22,226 bases of DNA from Bacteroidota bacterium (GTDB lineage: Bacteria > Bacteroidota > Bacteroidia > Bacteroidales > Bacteroidaceae): contig JAEXAJ010000163.1 of NCBI GenBank assembly GCA_023458215.1, positions 1 to 22,226 of the forward strand, read 5' to 3'. The notes beneath the pieces were generated by a model that searched no databases, was not told where the DNA came from, and saw only the letters and a program-made list of their open reading frames with translations. Shown here piece by piece: positions 9,001 to 16,398 of the stretch (position 1 is the first letter of the stretch; each line of letters opens with the position of its first letter). The position numbers and the translations under genes are program-made.

Positions 9001-10008
9001 GGTAATCCGTGATATTGGAATATAGCGTAATGCTTCTTTACAACGTGACATAGATACACCGTAATCCGTACCCAGCCAAATGTTCCGTTCGCAATCGGCA
9101 TAAATAGTCCAAATAATATTATTGGACAAGGATTGAAGATTTCTAGAATCGTGTACGACATGTTGCAGAGGTGCATATTCCTGATAGATATACAAACCGT
9201 TATCTGTACCGACAAGCAACTGTCCATATCCATCCAAAGCCATTGATTTAACAGAGTTATCATGAAAAGCGTCGATCCGCTGTATTTGTCCGTCAGAAGG
9301 AGTGTATTTAAAAAGGCAGCCTTCCGTACCTATCCAAATACAGTTCCTCTCCGAATCCTCCAGTAAAGAGTTGACAAACAAGTTACTTTTATTACGGCTG
9401 GCGGGAAGTTCAATAGTTTCAAAATATTCGGTACCGGAAATATAGCGGCAAAAACCATTATAGGTACCGACGTAAAGTTGGTGGTCTGATGAGCAGATCA
9501 GAGAATAAATTGTTTGGTGTGGAAGTCCCTTCTCCACTAATGAAATTTTATGGGTACGCGGATCATAGGTATATAATCCGTTCAATGTCCCCAGCCACAA
9601 TACCCCATTATACATCGCCAATGCACGGATATCCGTGGGAAAATCGACTCCCCTATCTTCATATTTATCTGTACGGTAATTATAAATCAGCAATCCGTTA
9701 TCTGCTCCCAAGTAAAGATAGGTGCTGTCTATGACTTCACCACAATAAATACGCGTATTGCTGTGTTCGCCAAAAGTGAAATGCGGTTGTATGGAGTAAC
9801 CGTCATAACTGAACAAACCTTTATTGGAACCTATCCATATCAATCCCTGAGTATCTTGTAGAAAACAGCTGATAATGGATGCTTCTGTTCCCAGACTGAT
9901 GTTTTCAAACAGTTTGTAATCGGGCTTCTGAGCAATCATACCACAAGGAGAAATTGCTTGTAACAGAATAAAAATAAAAAAGATATATCTGTGCATACCC
10001 AAGGTCAT
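6055..10008 (-). CDS. Hybrid two-component system sensor/regulator (HTCS), periplasmic sensor plus AraC output
   Basis: 1317 aa with every expected HTCS part in one chain. A hydrophobic N-terminal segment (signal or anchor, residues 5-27) is followed by about fourteen Reg_prop beta-propeller repeats (about 40-690, recurrent IWIGSNKGLFSYD-like units). The Y_Y_Y domain comes next (about 700-770) and then a membrane segment (about 779-799). The histidine kinase has FFTNLSHDLKTPLS (His832), the N-box DNLLSNAVKYTPEG, and the G-boxes DTGIGIP and GTGIGLYLVK. The receiver domain has LIVDDNAEV and the phosphoacceptor Asp1119 in IISDVMMP. The AraC-type HTH forms the end (about 1215-1317, with GFSNHSYFSKCF). 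No key residue is missing. HTCS proteins bind an oligosaccharide in the periplasm and activate the adjacent locus, here GH53-susC-susD. An ATG at 9996 is an equally good start; residue numbers use 10008. Confidence 0.95.
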   Translation of the reverse strand: MTLGMHRYIFFIFILLQAISPCGMIAQKPDYKLFENISLGTEASIISCFLQDTQGLIWIGSNKGLFSYDGYSIQPHFTFGEHSNTRIYCGEVIDSTYLYLGADNGLLIYNYRTDKYEDRGVDFPTDIRALAMYNGVLWLGTLNGLYTYDPRTHKISLVEKGLPHQTIYSLICSSDHQLYVGTYNGFCRYISGTEYFETIELPASRNKSNLFVNSLLEDSERNCIWIGTEGCLFKYTPSDGQIQRIDAFHDNSVKSMALDGYGQLLVGTDNGLYIYQEYAPLQHVVHDSRNLQSLSNNIIWTIYADCERNIWLGTDYGVSMSRCKEALRYIPISRITGTGEGNQFYSMLRDVHGNFWFGGTNGLIRFAFSPKESPEKQIAEKDEVTWYKMGDKKFPLSHNRVRQLYEDREGHLWVATDGSISSYDEDSRQFIPYSIVDSTRRFNANWAYSLFEDEEGKLWIATCLGGILVVDKHNLIHSGTQPYVAERSYSTQNGLSGMFINQMIPDRKGDVLALLSSAKSVDKINSSTHKITPIAAGNFIGEQRPDYILCAEDGCVWIGFPGGVMQVTPTEDIKVLPFDAFNHYEVLSMIEADGKIWISTTDGFWVVNQRTLEVRRLSITDKRFTGMLFDKKENELYLGTADGFAVSSPDVLLAEYPERPLLLTAIYVNNRLYPSDMERADQSIRYVKQISLNYDQNNFAFEFSDLPYSREEKSRIVYRLEGIDSEWNLLPPNANRITYNNLGYGNYRLVASKLDSYGKPSESIYCLDVHILPPWYYTLWAKAFYILLCCVLIVWTINFFRVKNRLKLERLEKEKILEQSRAKQEFFTNLSHDLKTPLSMIIAPISKMLPEIKNREEKKELEQVQRNAMKLNSLIHQGLDFNRVDSGNSALLILSQIELVSFARDLLALYTDGKMKEKQLTYNFHTNREKVYIQMDAIKLESVLDNLLSNAVKYTPEGGTVSLSLEMFEERNEIRISVSDTGIGIPVKDQPYIFQRFFQSSKTAGKKEGTGIGLYLVKTYTELHGGSVKLISEENKGTTINLILPVATQEQVTHLEVSDGSPDVLKSDAPLVLIVDDNAEVAEFINQILHAKYRCRVAENGKNGLELAIELLPDLIISDVMMPIVDGLEMVRRLKKHVPTSTIPIILLTAKSDKDTELESIQLHVDAFIAKPFEPDILLLRVEQLLSTKQTHEVKARMEVLATPKEIEAVSYDEKFLANVTRLIEEHVSDSELNVNALCDWTTTNNKQMYRKLKQLTGMTPVEYIKSIRMKKAAMLLQQKKFTVAEVMYMVGFSNHSYFSKCFQAEFGIPPKQYMTE

Positions 10009-10026
10009 GTTTATAAAAGGTCAGTA

Positions 10027-10034
10027 CAAAGATA
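10027..10034 (-). promoter_or_regulatory. Candidate -7 element for the hybrid-regulator gene
   Basis: The minus strand reads TATCTTTG, an exact match to the Bacteroidetes TAnnTTTG element, 19 bases upstream of the ATG at 10008. I do not see a TTTG -33 element at the usual 19-21 bp spacing; the nearest, at 10051-10048, is only 13 bp away. Support therefore rests on the -7 box and its position. Confidence 0.4.
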
Positions 10035-10202
10035 AACTTTCTCTGTACAAATACCATATAGTCCTTCGAAAAATTGCCCAAATGGGTTATTTCATCGACA
10101 AACCGCAATCGTTTGCACAAACTTGCAACCCGATAAGTTTCAATAGATAACTGTTATTTACCTTATTCCGCTATTTTTGCAATCAGATTTACAAAGTTTA
10201 CC

Positions 10203-10221
10203 TTATCTTTGGAAAAGATAA
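10203..10221. promoter_or_regulatory. Perfect inverted repeat in the HTCS-lacI divergent region
   Basis: TTATCTTT-GGA-AAAGATAA has two perfect 8-bp arms around a 3-bp spacer. The left arm runs into a second -7-like element, TATCTTTG at 10204-10211. It could be an operator or part of a second promoter. No T-tract follows, so a terminator is unlikely. Confidence 0.4.
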
Positions 10222-10237
10222 ACTGCATCTCAACATA

Positions 10238-10253
10238 AAGTTTAAGCAAACTT
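10238..10253. promoter_or_regulatory. Inverted repeat, candidate LacI-family operator
   Basis: AAGTTTAAGCAAACTT has two perfect 6-bp arms around a 4-bp spacer. It overlaps the position of the -33 element of the presumed lacI promoter (TTG at 10252-10254). LacI-family regulators usually bind a short palindrome and often repress their own promoter, so this is the best-placed operator candidate. It lacks the central CG of many LacI sites, which weakens the call. Confidence 0.4.
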
Positions 10254-10284
10254 GACTTTCTGTTTTTGATTTGCATTATCTTTG
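10251..10284 (+). promoter_or_regulatory. Probable promoter of the lacI-transporter-GH65 genes
   Basis: TATCTTTG at 10277-10284 is an exact TAnnTTTG -7 element. TTG at 10252-10254 can serve as -33 with a 22-bp spacing, slightly longer than usual. The ATG of the LacI gene is at 10307, so the leader would be short. Confidence 0.45.
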
Positions 10285-10306
10285 GCTGAAAAATTAAATC
10301 GTACTC

Positions 10307-11311
10307 ATGAACAAACCGCAGATAACCATCAAGGATATTGCACGGGCGTTGAACGTCTCCCCCTCCACTGTGTCGAGAGCGCTTAAAGATAATCCCGACA
10401 TCAGCCAGGAAACCCGTGACCTTATACATGCCTATGCACGCGAACATAATTACAAGCCGAATGTGCTTGCTGTAAATCTCCGTGCCAGCCGTAGCAATAC
10501 CATCGGGGTGATTATTCCGCAATTGGTTCACCATTTTTTCTCCTGTGTACTGAGCGGCATTGAAAAGATTGCCACAGAAGCCGGTTACAACATCATCGTA
10601 GCCCAAAGTAACGAGTCATACGAGCAAGAAGTAAAGATTGTACATTCTTTCCTTGCCGCCCGCGTCTGCGGAGTGATTACATCTTTGGCTAAAGATACTT
10701 CTCAATACGACCATTATCAGGAGTTACTGAATAATAACATTCCCATCGTCTTCTACGACCGCATTTGTACCGGACTGAAAACCGAACGTGTAGTAGTCGA
10801 TGACTATGCAGGCTCGTTTGCCGCCGTGGAGTATATGATACAAACCGGATGCAAACGTATCCTATTCTACGGTGCCGCTCCCCATCTGGAGATTACCAAG
10901 AACCGGCGCAACGGCTATCTGGATGCCATGAAAAAATATAAGATTCCTGTAGATGACAGCATGATATTGCTTTGTGACAACCGCGAACGCGCCATTGCCA
11001 TCACCCCCGACCTGTTGGAAAGCCCCAATAGACCGGACGGTTTCTTCGCCATCAACGACGAAACGGCATCCGGCATTCTTTATGCCTGCAAGCTGATTGG
11101 TGTGAAAGTGCCCGACGACGTTTCTATCTGTGGATTTACCGACGGAGCCATCGCACAAAGCACCGACCCAAAGCTGACCACCGTAGAACAACATGGAGAA
11201 GAGGTAGGAAAAAGTGCTTTCAGCATTCTTCTCGGTAAGCTGGAAGGAGAAGAGAAAAGCAGTAACAAGATAGTACGTACCAACTTGGTAGTAAGAGGAA
11301 CAACTAAATAA
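10307..11311 (+). CDS. LacI-family transcriptional regulator
   Basis: 334 aa, the usual length. The N-terminal helix-turn-helix is classical: ITIKDIARALNVSPSTVSRA (residues 5-24), then the hinge region through about residue 60. The rest is a periplasmic-binding-protein-like effector domain: RSNTIGVIIPQLVHHFFSCV opens it, and VPDDVSICGFTDG and PKLTTVEQ lie near the end. It is the first gene of a plus-strand run, 24 bp ahead of the sugar transporter and divergent from the hybrid regulator. It most likely controls the transporter and GH65 genes, with maltose or a phosphorylated product as effector. The effector is inferred from the neighbours and not seen in the sequence. Confidence 0.93.
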   Translation: MNKPQITIKDIARALNVSPSTVSRALKDNPDISQETRDLIHAYAREHNYKPNVLAVNLRASRSNTIGVIIPQLVHHFFSCVLSGIEKIATEAGYNIIVAQSNESYEQEVKIVHSFLAARVCGVITSLAKDTSQYDHYQELLNNNIPIVFYDRICTGLKTERVVVDDYAGSFAAVEYMIQTGCKRILFYGAAPHLEITKNRRNGYLDAMKKYKIPVDDSMILLCDNRERAIAITPDLLESPNRPDGFFAINDETASGILYACKLIGVKVPDDVSICGFTDGAIAQSTDPKLTTVEQHGEEVGKSAFSILLGKLEGEEKSSNKIVRTNLVVRGTTK

Positions 11312-11335
11312 AAAACTAATACCATAATTATCACC

Positions 11336-12712
11336 ATGAAAGTAAAACCCGATTTAAGTTTTTGGAAGCTGTGGAACATCAGCTTTGGTTTTTTCGGCGT
11401 ACAGATTGCGTATGCCCTGCAAAGCGCAAATATCAGCCGTATTTTTTCAACCTTGGGCGCAGACCCGCATAATTTAAGCTACTTCTGGATATTACCGCCC
11501 TTGGCAGGTATCATTGTACAACCGATAGTAGGAGCTGCCAGCGATAAAACCTGGACACGCTTCGGACGTCGCATTCCTTATTTGTTTATCGGCTCGCTGG
11601 TAGCAGTATTAGTAATGTGCCTTCTACCCAATGCCGGTAGTTTCGGCATGATGGTAAGTACAGCGATGATTTTCGGTTTGGTATCCTTAATGTTCCTCGA
11701 TACTTCCATCAACATGGCTATGCAGCCGTTCAAGATGATGGTGGGCGACATGGTAAATGAAAAACAAAAGGGACTCGCCTACTCCATTCAAAGTTTTCTA
11801 TGTAATGCAGGTAGTCTGGTAGGTTATCTGTTCCCGTTCATCTTTGCCTGGATAGGCATCAGCAACACCGCACCACAGGGAGTAGTACCTGATTCAGTGA
11901 TTTATTCCTTCTACATCGGTGCTGCCATCCTGATATTCTGCGTCATCTATACCACCGTCAAAGTAAAAGAAATGCCGCCGGCAGAATATGCCGAATATCA
12001 TGGCATCACAGAAAAGGAAGAACATGAAAAGACCAATATGCTGAAACTGCTGGTGAAAGCGCCGAAAGCCTTTTGGACAGTAGGACTCGTACAGTTCTTC
12101 TGCTGGTTTGCTTTTATGTTTATGTGGACATACACCAATGGTAGCATTGCCTCCAATGTATTCGGTGCTCCTACCGTAGAACATGTGGTGGATGGTATCA
12201 CCAAAATAGTACTCGACACCAAAAGTTTGCAATATCAGGAAGCTGCCAACTGGGTAGGCGTACTATTTGCCGTACAAGCCATCGGTTCCGTACTTTGGGC
12301 TATTTGCATCCCCATGTTTAAAGATCGCCGTTTTGTTTATATGCTTAGTCTTATATTAGGAGGCGTAGGCTTTATCTCCACCTACTTTGTACACGATCAA
12401 TACACATTGTTCATATCCTTCGTACTTATAGGCTGCGCATGGGCTGCTATGCTGGCATTGCCCTTCACCATTCTGACCAACGCATTATCCGGCGGACACA
12501 TGGGTACTTATCTGGGACTGTTCAACGGTACCATCTGTATCCCGCAAATCGTTGCTGCCGCTTTGGGTGGAACCATCCTTGCTTTGTATACTCCCGAAGG
12601 AGCCTTACCTCCCGAAATTAATATGCTTGTCACTGCCGGATTCATGTTAATAATTGGTGCGGCATGTGTATTTTTCATCAAAGAAAATAAAGGAGAAGAT
12701 ATAAAAAAATAA
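11336..12712 (+). CDS. MFS sugar transporter of the GPH/SUC type, probable maltose or alpha-glucoside importer
   Basis: 458 aa with about twelve hydrophobic segments. The loop after the second or third segment has GAASDKTWTRFGRRIPY (about residues 66-82), the signature of the GPH/SUC branch of cation-coupled glycoside transporters. A charged central cytoplasmic loop (about 210-240, KEEHEKTNMLKLL) separates the two halves. These proteins bring mono- to oligosaccharides from periplasm to cytoplasm by proton or sodium symport. The gene follows lacI by 24 bp. The next gene is a cytoplasmic maltose phosphorylase, so an intact disaccharide, most likely maltose, is the inferred cargo. Nothing in the sequence itself fixes the substrate. 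Confidence 0.9.
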   Translation: MKVKPDLSFWKLWNISFGFFGVQIAYALQSANISRIFSTLGADPHNLSYFWILPPLAGIIVQPIVGAASDKTWTRFGRRIPYLFIGSLVAVLVMCLLPNAGSFGMMVSTAMIFGLVSLMFLDTSINMAMQPFKMMVGDMVNEKQKGLAYSIQSFLCNAGSLVGYLFPFIFAWIGISNTAPQGVVPDSVIYSFYIGAAILIFCVIYTTVKVKEMPPAEYAEYHGITEKEEHEKTNMLKLLVKAPKAFWTVGLVQFFCWFAFMFMWTYTNGSIASNVFGAPTVEHVVDGITKIVLDTKSLQYQEAANWVGVLFAVQAIGSVLWAICIPMFKDRRFVYMLSLILGGVGFISTYFVHDQYTLFISFVLIGCAWAAMLALPFTILTNALSGGHMGTYLGLFNGTICIPQIVAAALGGTILALYTPEGALPPEINMLVTAGFMLIIGAACVFFIKENKGEDIKK

Positions 12713-12751
12713 TCCTTTTCAGCACCCATTCTGAAGGGGATATTTGCTCGA

Positions 12752-12839
12752 CGCCGAGAAACATCTCCTTTCTCACCGAGGAACACCCTGTTTCACACCG
12801 AGGAACAGGGTGTTTCTCGTAGAGGAACAAAACACTTCT
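12752..12839. repeat. Four tandem 22-bp palindromic repeat units
   Basis: Four units of exactly 22 bp lie end to end at 12752-12773, 12774-12795, 12796-12817 and 12818-12839. Each has the frame GAG(G/A)AACA, a variable 6-bp core, then TTC(T/A). The first half is close to the reverse complement of the second, so each unit is itself an imperfect palindrome (GAGAAA...TTTCTC in unit 1; GAGGAACA...TGTTTCTC in unit 3, one G-T wobble). Units 2 and 3 also pair with each other through 11-bp perfect arms, AACACCCTGTT (12783-12793) and AACAGGGTGTT (12803-12813). The array occupies the transporter-GH65 gap, 39 bp after the transporter stop. I see no protein-coding explanation. Confidence 0.85.
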
Positions 12840-12937
12840 TGTATATTATATATCTTTTGTCTTCTTTTTTTCTCATCATTACCATTTATCCGTTTATTTG
12901 TCTATCTTTACCGCAATAACCAGAGAAAACACATGCC

Positions 12938-15256
12938 ATGAAGAAATATCTAAAGACCGATGAATGGAACATTATAGAAGACAGTTTTCATGCCGAATAC
13001 CAACGAATGTCCGAAAGTATATTCAGCCTCGGAAACGGCAGATTCGGACAACGAGGAAATTTTGAGGAACCTTATCATAGTGATAGCTACCGTGGTTCTT
13101 TTGTGGCAGGTATCACTTTTTTAGATAAAACTCGCGTAGGATGGTGGAAAAACGGATTTCCGCAGTTCTATACCCGCATCCCCAATGCAGCAGACTGGAG
13201 TCGCATCAGTCTGCGCCTCATCGACGAGGAACTGGATCTGGCGCAATGGGACGTGGATCGTTTCAATCGTCGCCTGGATATGAAAGAAGGAATATCCTAC
13301 CGGAATGTAGAAGTTACATCACCCAGAGGAAACAAGCTCAGTATCCAAGTAGAGCATATTACCAATATGGCTCATCCCAATCTTTGCCACATAAAATACA
13401 GTGTAACTTCTATTAATTATACCGGCAGAGTTTCTCTTGTACCTATCATCGACGGACATATTATAGATGACACAGAATACCCTAACGAAAAAATATGGAA
13501 CATACTACGTTCCGGCGCTACCACTGATTGCGCATATCTTTGGACACAAACCCGGCGTGAGGATGCACAAGTGTGCTATGCCATGACTTACCAGTTTCTC
13601 AAAAATAATAAAGAAACAATAATCAATCCCATACGCATAGAGAAAGAAAAGCAAGTCGGTTTCAGCATAGGTACGGACGTTAAGCCCGGAGATACTATAA
13701 CACTCTTAAAATACACCGCCATTGTTTCTTCACTTTATTATGAACGTCAGGATTTGATAGATGTATCTATCTCTGAGGCGCAGAAAGCTAAAACAAAAGG
13801 TTGGAATACACTGGTAAATGATCATCGCCAGGTATGGAAAAACATCTGGGAGGAAGCCGACATTGTTATTCAAGGAGATCCGGAAGCCCAACAAGGTTTA
13901 AGATATAATATTTTTCAACTATACCAAACTTATCGTGGCGACGATCCACGCCTGAATATAGGTCCGAAGGGGTTCACCGGAGAAAAATACGGCGGCAATA
14001 CCTATTGGAACACAGAGTTGTGTTGCGTCCCCTTCTTTCTGCTTTCTACCTCTAAGGAAATAGCCAAAAATCTGTTGATATACCGCTATAACCAACTTCC
14101 TAAAGCGATAGAAAATGCCAAAAAGTTAGGCTTCAGCAAGGGTGCCGCTCTTTTTCCACAAGTAACGAACAACGGTGAAGAGTGCCACAGCGAATGGGAA
14201 ATTACCTTTGAGGAGATTCACCGCAACAATATTATCGTTTATGCGATTGCCCAACACGCCACTTTAACCGGTACACTGGATTATATTGCCAAATACGGTT
14301 TGGAAGTGATGATTGCCGTCAGCCGTTTTTGGAGTCAGCGCGTATCTTTTTCTCAACCTAAACAAAAGTATGTAATACTTGGAGTGACTGGCCCGAACGA
14401 GTATGAAAACAATGTGGATAACAATTGGTACACAAATTATTCATGTATACGATGCCTTAAAACCACCCTCAGCTACCTTGAGCTTGTAGCCCGGAAATAT
14501 CCCGACGAATATGCCCGTGTCCGCCGTGTTACCAATCTCAATCAGGTAGAAGAGAGCGAACATTGGAAAGATATCATCGCCCGTATGTACTTACCGGAAG
14601 ATACGGAGCACGGCATCTTCATTCAGAATGATGGCTACATGGATAAAGTGCTGAACAGTACCGATGCTATTCCGATGGCCGAACGCCCTATCAACCAGCA
14701 TTGGTCATGGGATCGTATTCTTCGGTCCTGCTACATCAAGCAAAGCGATGTATTACTCGGCCTATACCTCTATTACTTCAACTTTGATACAGAAACAATC
14801 CGACGGAATTTTGAGTTCTATGAACCCATGACAGTACACGAATCTTCTTTATCACCCCATATTCATTCCATTTTAGCAGCACGCATAGGTAAAGTAGAAA
14901 AAGCCTACCAACTCTTTCTACATGCTACCCGTTTGGATTTGGACGATTACAACAATGAGACCGATCAGGGACTGCATATTACCAGTATGCCGGGTAGTTG
15001 GCTAGCCATAGTACGCGGCTTTGCAGGTCTGCAAATACATGGAGATACATTGAGTCTATCGCCTGTTATCCCGCAGAATTGGGACAGTTATTCATTTAAA
15101 ATCAATTACTTAGATAGAGTCTTGCAAATACGTGTCGGAAAAATGATAGAAATATCACTCATTACCGGCAACCAATTGAACATAGATGTGTATAAAAACG
15201 TTTATATTCTCAAACAAGGCGTTAATCTGATAATTGATAGAAACAGAGATAGTTAA
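12938..15256 (+). CDS. GH65 maltose phosphorylase
   Basis: 772 aa, typical for GH65. Reaction expected: maltose + phosphate to beta-glucose 1-phosphate + glucose, in the cytoplasm; no signal peptide is present. The N-terminal beta-sandwich (about 1-270) opens with the conserved FSLGNGRFGQRGNFEE. The (alpha/alpha)6 barrel carries TGPNEYENNVDNNWYTN, where Glu488 is the catalytic acid and matches Glu487 of the L. brevis enzyme. This motif favours maltose phosphorylase over trehalose or kojibiose phosphorylase, which usually read GPDEYH. The acceptor loop reads HSEWEITFEEIHRN, with His417-Ser418-Glu419. The lactobacillar enzymes, as I recall, have His-Asn-Glu there. The phosphate-site end has HITSMPGSW. 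No beta-phosphoglucomutase gene accompanies it here, so the product must be handled by an enzyme coded elsewhere. Confidence 0.92.
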   Translation: MKKYLKTDEWNIIEDSFHAEYQRMSESIFSLGNGRFGQRGNFEEPYHSDSYRGSFVAGITFLDKTRVGWWKNGFPQFYTRIPNAADWSRISLRLIDEELDLAQWDVDRFNRRLDMKEGISYRNVEVTSPRGNKLSIQVEHITNMAHPNLCHIKYSVTSINYTGRVSLVPIIDGHIIDDTEYPNEKIWNILRSGATTDCAYLWTQTRREDAQVCYAMTYQFLKNNKETIINPIRIEKEKQVGFSIGTDVKPGDTITLLKYTAIVSSLYYERQDLIDVSISEAQKAKTKGWNTLVNDHRQVWKNIWEEADIVIQGDPEAQQGLRYNIFQLYQTYRGDDPRLNIGPKGFTGEKYGGNTYWNTELCCVPFFLLSTSKEIAKNLLIYRYNQLPKAIENAKKLGFSKGAALFPQVTNNGEECHSEWEITFEEIHRNNIIVYAIAQHATLTGTLDYIAKYGLEVMIAVSRFWSQRVSFSQPKQKYVILGVTGPNEYENNVDNNWYTNYSCIRCLKTTLSYLELVARKYPDEYARVRRVTNLNQVEESEHWKDIIARMYLPEDTEHGIFIQNDGYMDKVLNSTDAIPMAERPINQHWSWDRILRSCYIKQSDVLLGLYLYYFNFDTETIRRNFEFYEPMTVHESSLSPHIHSILAARIGKVEKAYQLFLHATRLDLDDYNNETDQGLHITSMPGSWLAIVRGFAGLQIHGDTLSLSPVIPQNWDSYSFKINYLDRVLQIRVGKMIEISLITGNQLNIDVYKNVYILKQGVNLIIDRNRDS

Positions 15257-15338
15257 CAAAGAATACACCCCTTTTAATTTCCCTTTGGTTCTATACATCT
15301 TCACGCCTCAAATTGAACAACTAAATACTTATTATTCA

Positions 15339-16394
15339 ATGAAAAAGATGTACCTGTTCGCACTCGTTACAATTGTGATTATGGCATCATGCGGACAAAA
15401 AAAAGAAGTGAAAGAGACTTTCATCCGACCAGTTAAAACTGCTACGGTAAGTTCACAATCGGTGGTCAGAAAAGACTTTTCCGGCGTTGTAGAAGCGGTG
15501 GAATATGTGAAGCTGGCTTTCCGTGTCAGTGGACAAATCATTAATCTGCCGGTAGTGGAAGGTCAGAAAGTTAAAAAGGGGCAACTGATAGCTGCCATCG
15601 ATCCACGCGACATCTCCCTGCAGTACGTAGCCGACAAAGCCGCATACGAAACCGCCGCCGCACAGGTAGAACGCAACAAACGATTACTGGCACGCCAAGC
15701 CATCTCCGTACAGGAGTATGAAATAAGCGAAGCCAATTACCAGAAAGCCAAATCGGCCTACGAATTATCCAGCAACAACATGCGAGACACGAAGTTGAAC
15801 GCTCCCTTTGACGGTTCTATAGAGAAGCGTCTGGTGGAAAACTTTCAACGTGTCAACTCCGGTGAAGGGATTGTGCAATTAGTGAATACACAAAAATTGC
15901 GTATCAAGTTTACCGTGCCCGATGCCTACCTCTACCTGCTTCGTGCCAAAGATCAGAAGTATCAGGTAGAATTCGATACCTATAAAGGAAATAAATTCAA
16001 TGCCAAACTGGAAGAGTACCTCGATATCTCTACAGACGGAACGGGTATTCCGGTTACCATCACTATCGATGACCCCAAATTTGACCGTGCACTGTATGAT
16101 GTAAAACCCGGCTTTACCTGTAACATCATGCTGGCATCCGAAATAGGTCCTTTCCTCGAAGAAAAGATGATGAGTATTCCTCTAAGTGCCATATTCAGTG
16201 AAAGTGAAGGCAGCAAAAAGTACGTTTGGGTAGTAAACGATAATAAAGTAAGCCGCCGCGAAATAACCGTCTATACCCCTACCGGTGAATCGCATGCATT
16301 GATCTCTGCGGGACTAAAACCGGATGAGACCATCGTAATTGCGGGAGTACACCAGCTCGTGGATGGTGAAACAGTGAAAGTGATAGAGCAATAA
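15339..16394 (+). CDS. RND efflux periplasmic adaptor (HlyD/membrane-fusion family) lipoprotein
   Basis: 351 aa from the ATG at 15339. The lipoprotein signal ends IMASC (Cys18), so the adaptor is probably anchored in the inner membrane. The parts come in the usual order: barrel-sandwich half (about 53-90, FRVSGQIINLPVVEGQKVKK), alpha-helical hairpin (about 92-150, Ala/Gln/Lys-rich), second half-motif LNAPFDGSIEKRLVE, beta-barrel domain and a membrane-proximal domain ending PDETIVIAGVHQLVDGE. It bridges the RND pump and the outer-membrane channel coded next. An in-frame ATG at 15234 overlaps the GH65 gene and would bury the lipoprotein signal 35 residues in, so it was rejected. The 82-bp gap after GH65 shows no clear terminator or promoter. 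Confidence 0.93.
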   Translation: MKKMYLFALVTIVIMASCGQKKEVKETFIRPVKTATVSSQSVVRKDFSGVVEAVEYVKLAFRVSGQIINLPVVEGQKVKKGQLIAAIDPRDISLQYVADKAAYETAAAQVERNKRLLARQAISVQEYEISEANYQKAKSAYELSSNNMRDTKLNAPFDGSIEKRLVENFQRVNSGEGIVQLVNTQKLRIKFTVPDAYLYLLRAKDQKYQVEFDTYKGNKFNAKLEEYLDISTDGTGIPVTITIDDPKFDRALYDVKPGFTCNIMLASEIGPFLEEKMMSIPLSAIFSESEGSKKYVWVVNDNKVSRREITVYTPTGESHALISAGLKPDETIVIAGVHQLVDGETVKVIEQ

Positions 16395-16398
16395 GAAG

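Noticed and set aside
6055..10008. Hybrid regulator as a possibly broken or fused gene because of its size
   Set aside because: At 1317 aa with the sensor, kinase, receiver and AraC domains in the standard order and all catalytic residues present, this is normal for an HTCS.
10163..10606. A 147-codon minus-strand open frame over the lacI start
   Set aside because: It lies opposite the lacI helix-turn-helix coding sequence, matches no known family and covers the divergent promoter region. It is a shadow frame.
12783..12813. The 11-bp hairpin in the transporter-GH65 gap as an intrinsic terminator
   Set aside because: No T-tract follows the stem; the first T-rich run is about 50 bp further on (12863-12870).
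12752..12839. Could the 22-bp repeat array be a CRISPR?
   Set aside because: There are no unique spacers of regular 25-40 bp between conserved repeats. The units abut each other and only a 6-bp core varies, and no cas gene is near.
13141..13416. Open frames of 60-140 codons inside GH65, the pump, HTCS and OadB genes
   Set aside because: They lie wholly in other frames of genes with clear family matches, and show no domain or start-site support.
15234..15338. Longer adaptor start at 15234
   Set aside because: It overlaps the end of the GH65 gene and buries the lipoprotein signal 35 residues inside the protein.
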